64,000 nucleotides of DNA, taken from assembly GCF_029603165.1 (NCBI RefSeq), contig NZ_JAQSVC010000002.1, forward strand, positions 806,001-870,000. The letters are read 5' to 3'. Each line of letters opens with the position of its first letter. Positions within the stretch are counted from its first letter, which is position 1. This DNA is from Galbibacter pacificus (GTDB lineage: Bacteria; Bacteroidota; Bacteroidia; Flavobacteriales; Flavobacteriaceae). A program made the position numbers and the translations under genes. Of this stretch, positions 61,658 to 64,000 are shown piece after piece. The notes under the pieces are model-generated. The model made no database searches, was not told the DNA's origin, and saw only the letters and a program-made list of their open reading frames with translations.

Positions 61658-63403
61658 TTAGTTTGAAAGCAGGCTTACATCGTATGGTTCCTTATAAAAG
61701 GATTCATAAAGTTTTTTATAGCTATCCATCACTTTTTTTGCCGACATGTGTTTCCCCTCGTTAACATAAAGTTGAATTTTTTTCTTAACAGCAGTTTCAT
61801 ACAATGGGTCAATAACCAAAATGGCGTCTATAATATTGAACAAGGCCTGATGCTCAATTTCTAGTTCTTCTTCAATATACGGGGTTAATATATCAAGAAT
61901 GGTATTTCCGTAATCGGCCTTAAAACTATCTAGCCATTCCAAATCCAATTGGGGTAAAAAGGGGCCTTTATTGACCAAATGGGAAATGCTCATTACTTTT
62001 AACTGTTTGGTGCTGTGTTTTATATTATTGAATAATTCTGGGATAAAGTGCTTTAATTCTAAAAGATCAATTCTAATGTCATTGGGGATTATCAAGCTCC
62101 ATTTTTTATCAGAAAAAACAATATCGACGGGCAATTTACCCTCCAATATTTTTCTTAATTCCTTTATTTGTGTACTTCTGTTATTTTTTATACTTGCAGG
62201 AGTAAAATTGGGCCATAAGATTTCTCCCATTTTTTTCGAACTTATCCCTCCACTTTTAAGGGTAAATAGCAATAACAACAAAAATAGCTCTTTCCTTTTG
62301 GGCGATAGCAGGTGCGTTATATCTTCCATACCATTGTCACTTTTTAAAACCAGACCTCCCAATAACTCAATATGGTAATCTCCCAAAACTATTGTCTCCT
62401 CGTTTTCAATCTTTACAATCTTTCTTGAAAATTTCTTTCTTCTTAATATCCAAACTATTATAAATACAATTAAACATATTCCCGCAAAATAAGCCCAAAC
62501 TGGTGATTTTGCATTATTGCTCTTAACAGGAATGCCTTTTTGATATATGCTGTATATTTCATCATCGCTCAAGGCTCGGTTCCACATAGCAAAATCGCTC
62601 ATTAAACCATTATAATATTGCCCCCATAAATTACTGCCTATTAAAACGGAATGGTCTGTATTGGCAATTGTTGATGCCTCTTTCTGGTCTATTAACCGAC
62701 CATTGAGATAGAAAAAAACTTTGTCATTTGGCATATAAACATACGCAACATGAATCCATTCACCCGGTTTTATGTTTACTGCATAACTTGTATGGTCCTT
62801 AATTCCCGGGGTGGTAAACTGTAAGTTTCCATTGAATATCTTGGCAGAAAAAACTTCTCCCTTCCCAATAATACTATTGCTACCGGAAACTTTTTCGGGT
62901 TTGAGCCATACTGAAATTGTCAATTCCTGAAAATTTGCATCATCTGAACCATAATCAATATAACTGGAAACCCCATTAAAATAAGCAACCTTACCCTTAT
63001 TGCTCTTTTTGTATTCAATATCAATTGGTGTTGCTCCATTCTCCAGCAAAATATTTTCAAGAAGGTTTTCCTGAAACGGAAGGTGAAATTTAAGCTTATC
63101 GGTTAAATGATATTTATAGGCCCTAAAAATTTTGGCGCTGTTTGTGTTATAATCATCAAAATTAAATATGTCGGGGGAAAAACGATACCCTCTTTTTTGC
63201 GGCGACAATTTTGCTTCAGAAGTAGTAAATACCCCTGTCGTAATTAATCCCGGCACCTCTTTCCAACCTACACCCTTTAATGGCTCTCCGTTAATCTCTA
63301 CATTGACCGAATGTTCTTGCTCCAATATATCATAACCCTGCGGAAAAACATTAATGCTCCACAAAAAAGCAAACACCGCAATAATATTAAAGTTAGTTTT
63401 CAT
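61658..63403 (-). CDS. LamG-domain transmembrane regulator with winged-helix/BTAD-like output
   Basis: A 581-residue protein. Signal peptide (FNIIAVFAFLWSINVFPQ); a periplasmic LamG/concanavalin-like domain (about 125-280: AYFNGVSSYIDYGSDDANFQELTISVW, GNLQFTTPGIKDHTSYAVNIKPGEWIHVAYVY, NGRLIDQKEASTIANTDHSVLIGSN); one membrane helix (about 302-320, VWAYFAGICLIVFIIVWIL) followed by RRKK; then a cytoplasmic winged-helix-like part (about 359-421, LLSPKRKELFLLLLLFT, KKMGEILWPNF, NNRSTQIKELRKILEG) and a helical C-terminus that looks like the bacterial transcriptional activator domain (BTAD) of SARP regulators. It is next to the Gfo/Idh cluster and probably senses a carbohydrate. Confidence 0.72.
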   Translation of the reverse strand: MKTNFNIIAVFAFLWSINVFPQGYDILEQEHSVNVEINGEPLKGVGWKEVPGLITTGVFTTSEAKLSPQKRGYRFSPDIFNFDDYNTNSAKIFRAYKYHLTDKLKFHLPFQENLLENILLENGATPIDIEYKKSNKGKVAYFNGVSSYIDYGSDDANFQELTISVWLKPEKVSGSNSIIGKGEVFSAKIFNGNLQFTTPGIKDHTSYAVNIKPGEWIHVAYVYMPNDKVFFYLNGRLIDQKEASTIANTDHSVLIGSNLWGQYYNGLMSDFAMWNRALSDDEIYSIYQKGIPVKSNNAKSPVWAYFAGICLIVFIIVWILRRKKFSRKIVKIENEETIVLGDYHIELLGGLVLKSDNGMEDITHLLSPKRKELFLLLLLFTLKSGGISSKKMGEILWPNFTPASIKNNRSTQIKELRKILEGKLPVDIVFSDKKWSLIIPNDIRIDLLELKHFIPELFNNIKHSTKQLKVMSISHLVNKGPFLPQLDLEWLDSFKADYGNTILDILTPYIEEELEIEHQALFNIIDAILVIDPLYETAVKKKIQLYVNEGKHMSAKKVMDSYKKLYESFYKEPYDVSLLSN

Positions 63404-63496
63404 TAATTGGTTTAGATGATTACAACTAAAATATAAAAAACTATTGAAGCTATGGCTATTTAATGAATAATCATGGTAACACCCTTCATTTACAAC

Positions 63497-64000
63497 CTAT
63501 AAAGAAGCCTTATAAAAAACTTGTTGCAAAGAAGGTCTAACATTTAAGTTATATAGGTTTCTGTGAGTTCGTGTTGGGTAAACACGGTTGGACAAGAAAA
63601 TAAACAAAAGCTTATTTACCGGATCTGCCCATACGTATGTTCCGGTAAACCCACCATGCCCAAAACTTTCCGGACTTACTTCTGGTGCTGGGGATGCATG
63701 GGCGATATCCAATTCCGAATTATTAAGTAATGGCTTATCAAAACCCAATCCACGTTTATTTCCGTTTTCGGGGTATTGTACTTTTGTAAATTCCTTCAGT
63801 GTTTTTTCAGAAATATAACGTTTGCCCCCATAAGCTCCCATAGACTGGTACATGTATATTAATTTAGCCAAATCGTTGGCGGTTGCAAACAAACCAGCAT
63901 TTCCCGAAACACCACCCAATAAACTGGCATTTTCATCATGAACCCAACCTTTTACATATGCCTTTCTGTATATGGTATCCAGTTCTGTTGGAACAATAAG
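63497..64000 (-). CDS. Serine hydrolase (beta-lactamase family), N-terminus beyond window
   Basis: The last 167 residues of a leftward gene that runs off the right edge; the frame stays open to base 64000. The visible part, WVHDENASLLGGVSGNAGLFATANDLAKLIYMY, GGKRYISEKTLKEFTKVQYPENGNKRGLGFDKP and SFGHGGFTGTYVWADPVNKLLFIFLSN, is the C-terminal half of a class C-type serine hydrolase, including the H-G-G-F-T-G box. In flavobacteria this sequence type is often the C-terminal domain of a beta-N-acetylglucosaminidase (GH3) fused to a beta-lactamase domain, so a cell-wall role is possible. The catalytic S-x-x-K lies outside the window. Confidence 0.85.
   Translation of the reverse strand, partial: LIVPTELDTIYRKAYVKGWVHDENASLLGGVSGNAGLFATANDLAKLIYMYQSMGAYGGKRYISEKTLKEFTKVQYPENGNKRGLGFDKPLLNNSELDIAHASPAPEVSPESFGHGGFTGTYVWADPVNKLLFIFLSNRVYPTRTHRNLYNLNVRPSLQQVFYKASL

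Overview
The window is a continuous stretch of chromosome from a member of the Bacteroidota, most likely Flavobacteriaceae. This rests on gene content and order: dnaA followed by a low-molecular-weight phosphatase and an RsmI-like methyltransferase, dapF-GNAT-mltG divergent from an HtrA protease, rplS next to a monomeric isocitrate dehydrogenase, a TonB receptor paired with a DUF4249 lipoprotein, and many PorT-like barrels. Several promoters fit the Bacteroidota pattern TTG-N19-21-TAnnTTTG. The DNA is AT-rich and I see no prophage, plasmid, CRISPR, rRNA or convincing tRNA gene.

Layout. 1-6.6 kb: a cut-off coiled-coil membrane protein, formimidoylglutamase, two acetyltransferases, a YtxJ bacilliredoxin, ClpB with a doubled palindromic operator, and a TetR regulator. 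6.7-17 kb: an MFS permease and M48 lipoprotein protease, then a leftward alpha-glucan operon (GlgE, maltokinase, GlgB, GH31 alpha-glucosidase) with no trehalose synthase beside it. 17-32.7 kb: hydrolase, small lipoprotein, MsrB, dihydrolipoyl dehydrogenase, three outer-membrane barrel genes (one frameshifted), AroQ, XerD, aldo/keto reductase, NDH-2, a LOG-family protein and PrmC. 32.7-45 kb: riboflavin (RibD), HAD, YigZ, thioesterase, DnaA, lysozyme-like protein, MltG, DapF, HtrA and a long GAPDH. 45-54 kb: envelope proteins, TrmD, a two-gene insertion flanked by repeats, RplS, a strong structured-RNA candidate and isocitrate dehydrogenase. 54-64 kb: TonB receptor plus DUF4249, MurQ, a DUF1080/DUF1080/Gfo-Idh sugar cluster, a LamG transmembrane regulator and a cut-off serine hydrolase.

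The features least explained by standard annotation are: (1) a roughly 350-nt intergenic transcription unit between rplS and icd with its own promoter, a long-range closing stem, four internal hairpins and a 13-bp terminator stem, but no reading frame; (2) five intergenic blocks of a composite, 7-8-bp periodic repeat, all in the same orientation, two of which bracket genes apparently inserted between trmD and rplS; (3) a MITE-like element with about 33-bp inverted ends just upstream of ribD and a partial copy at 54.2 kb; (4) a one-component regulator with an outside LamG sensor and an inside winged-helix/BTAD-like output; (5) two copies of a TGTCA-AAA-TGACA palindrome 32 bp apart upstream of clpB.

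No database search was possible. Product names come from motifs and family resemblance read directly from the translations, and start sites were re-chosen where the longest frame was clearly too long.
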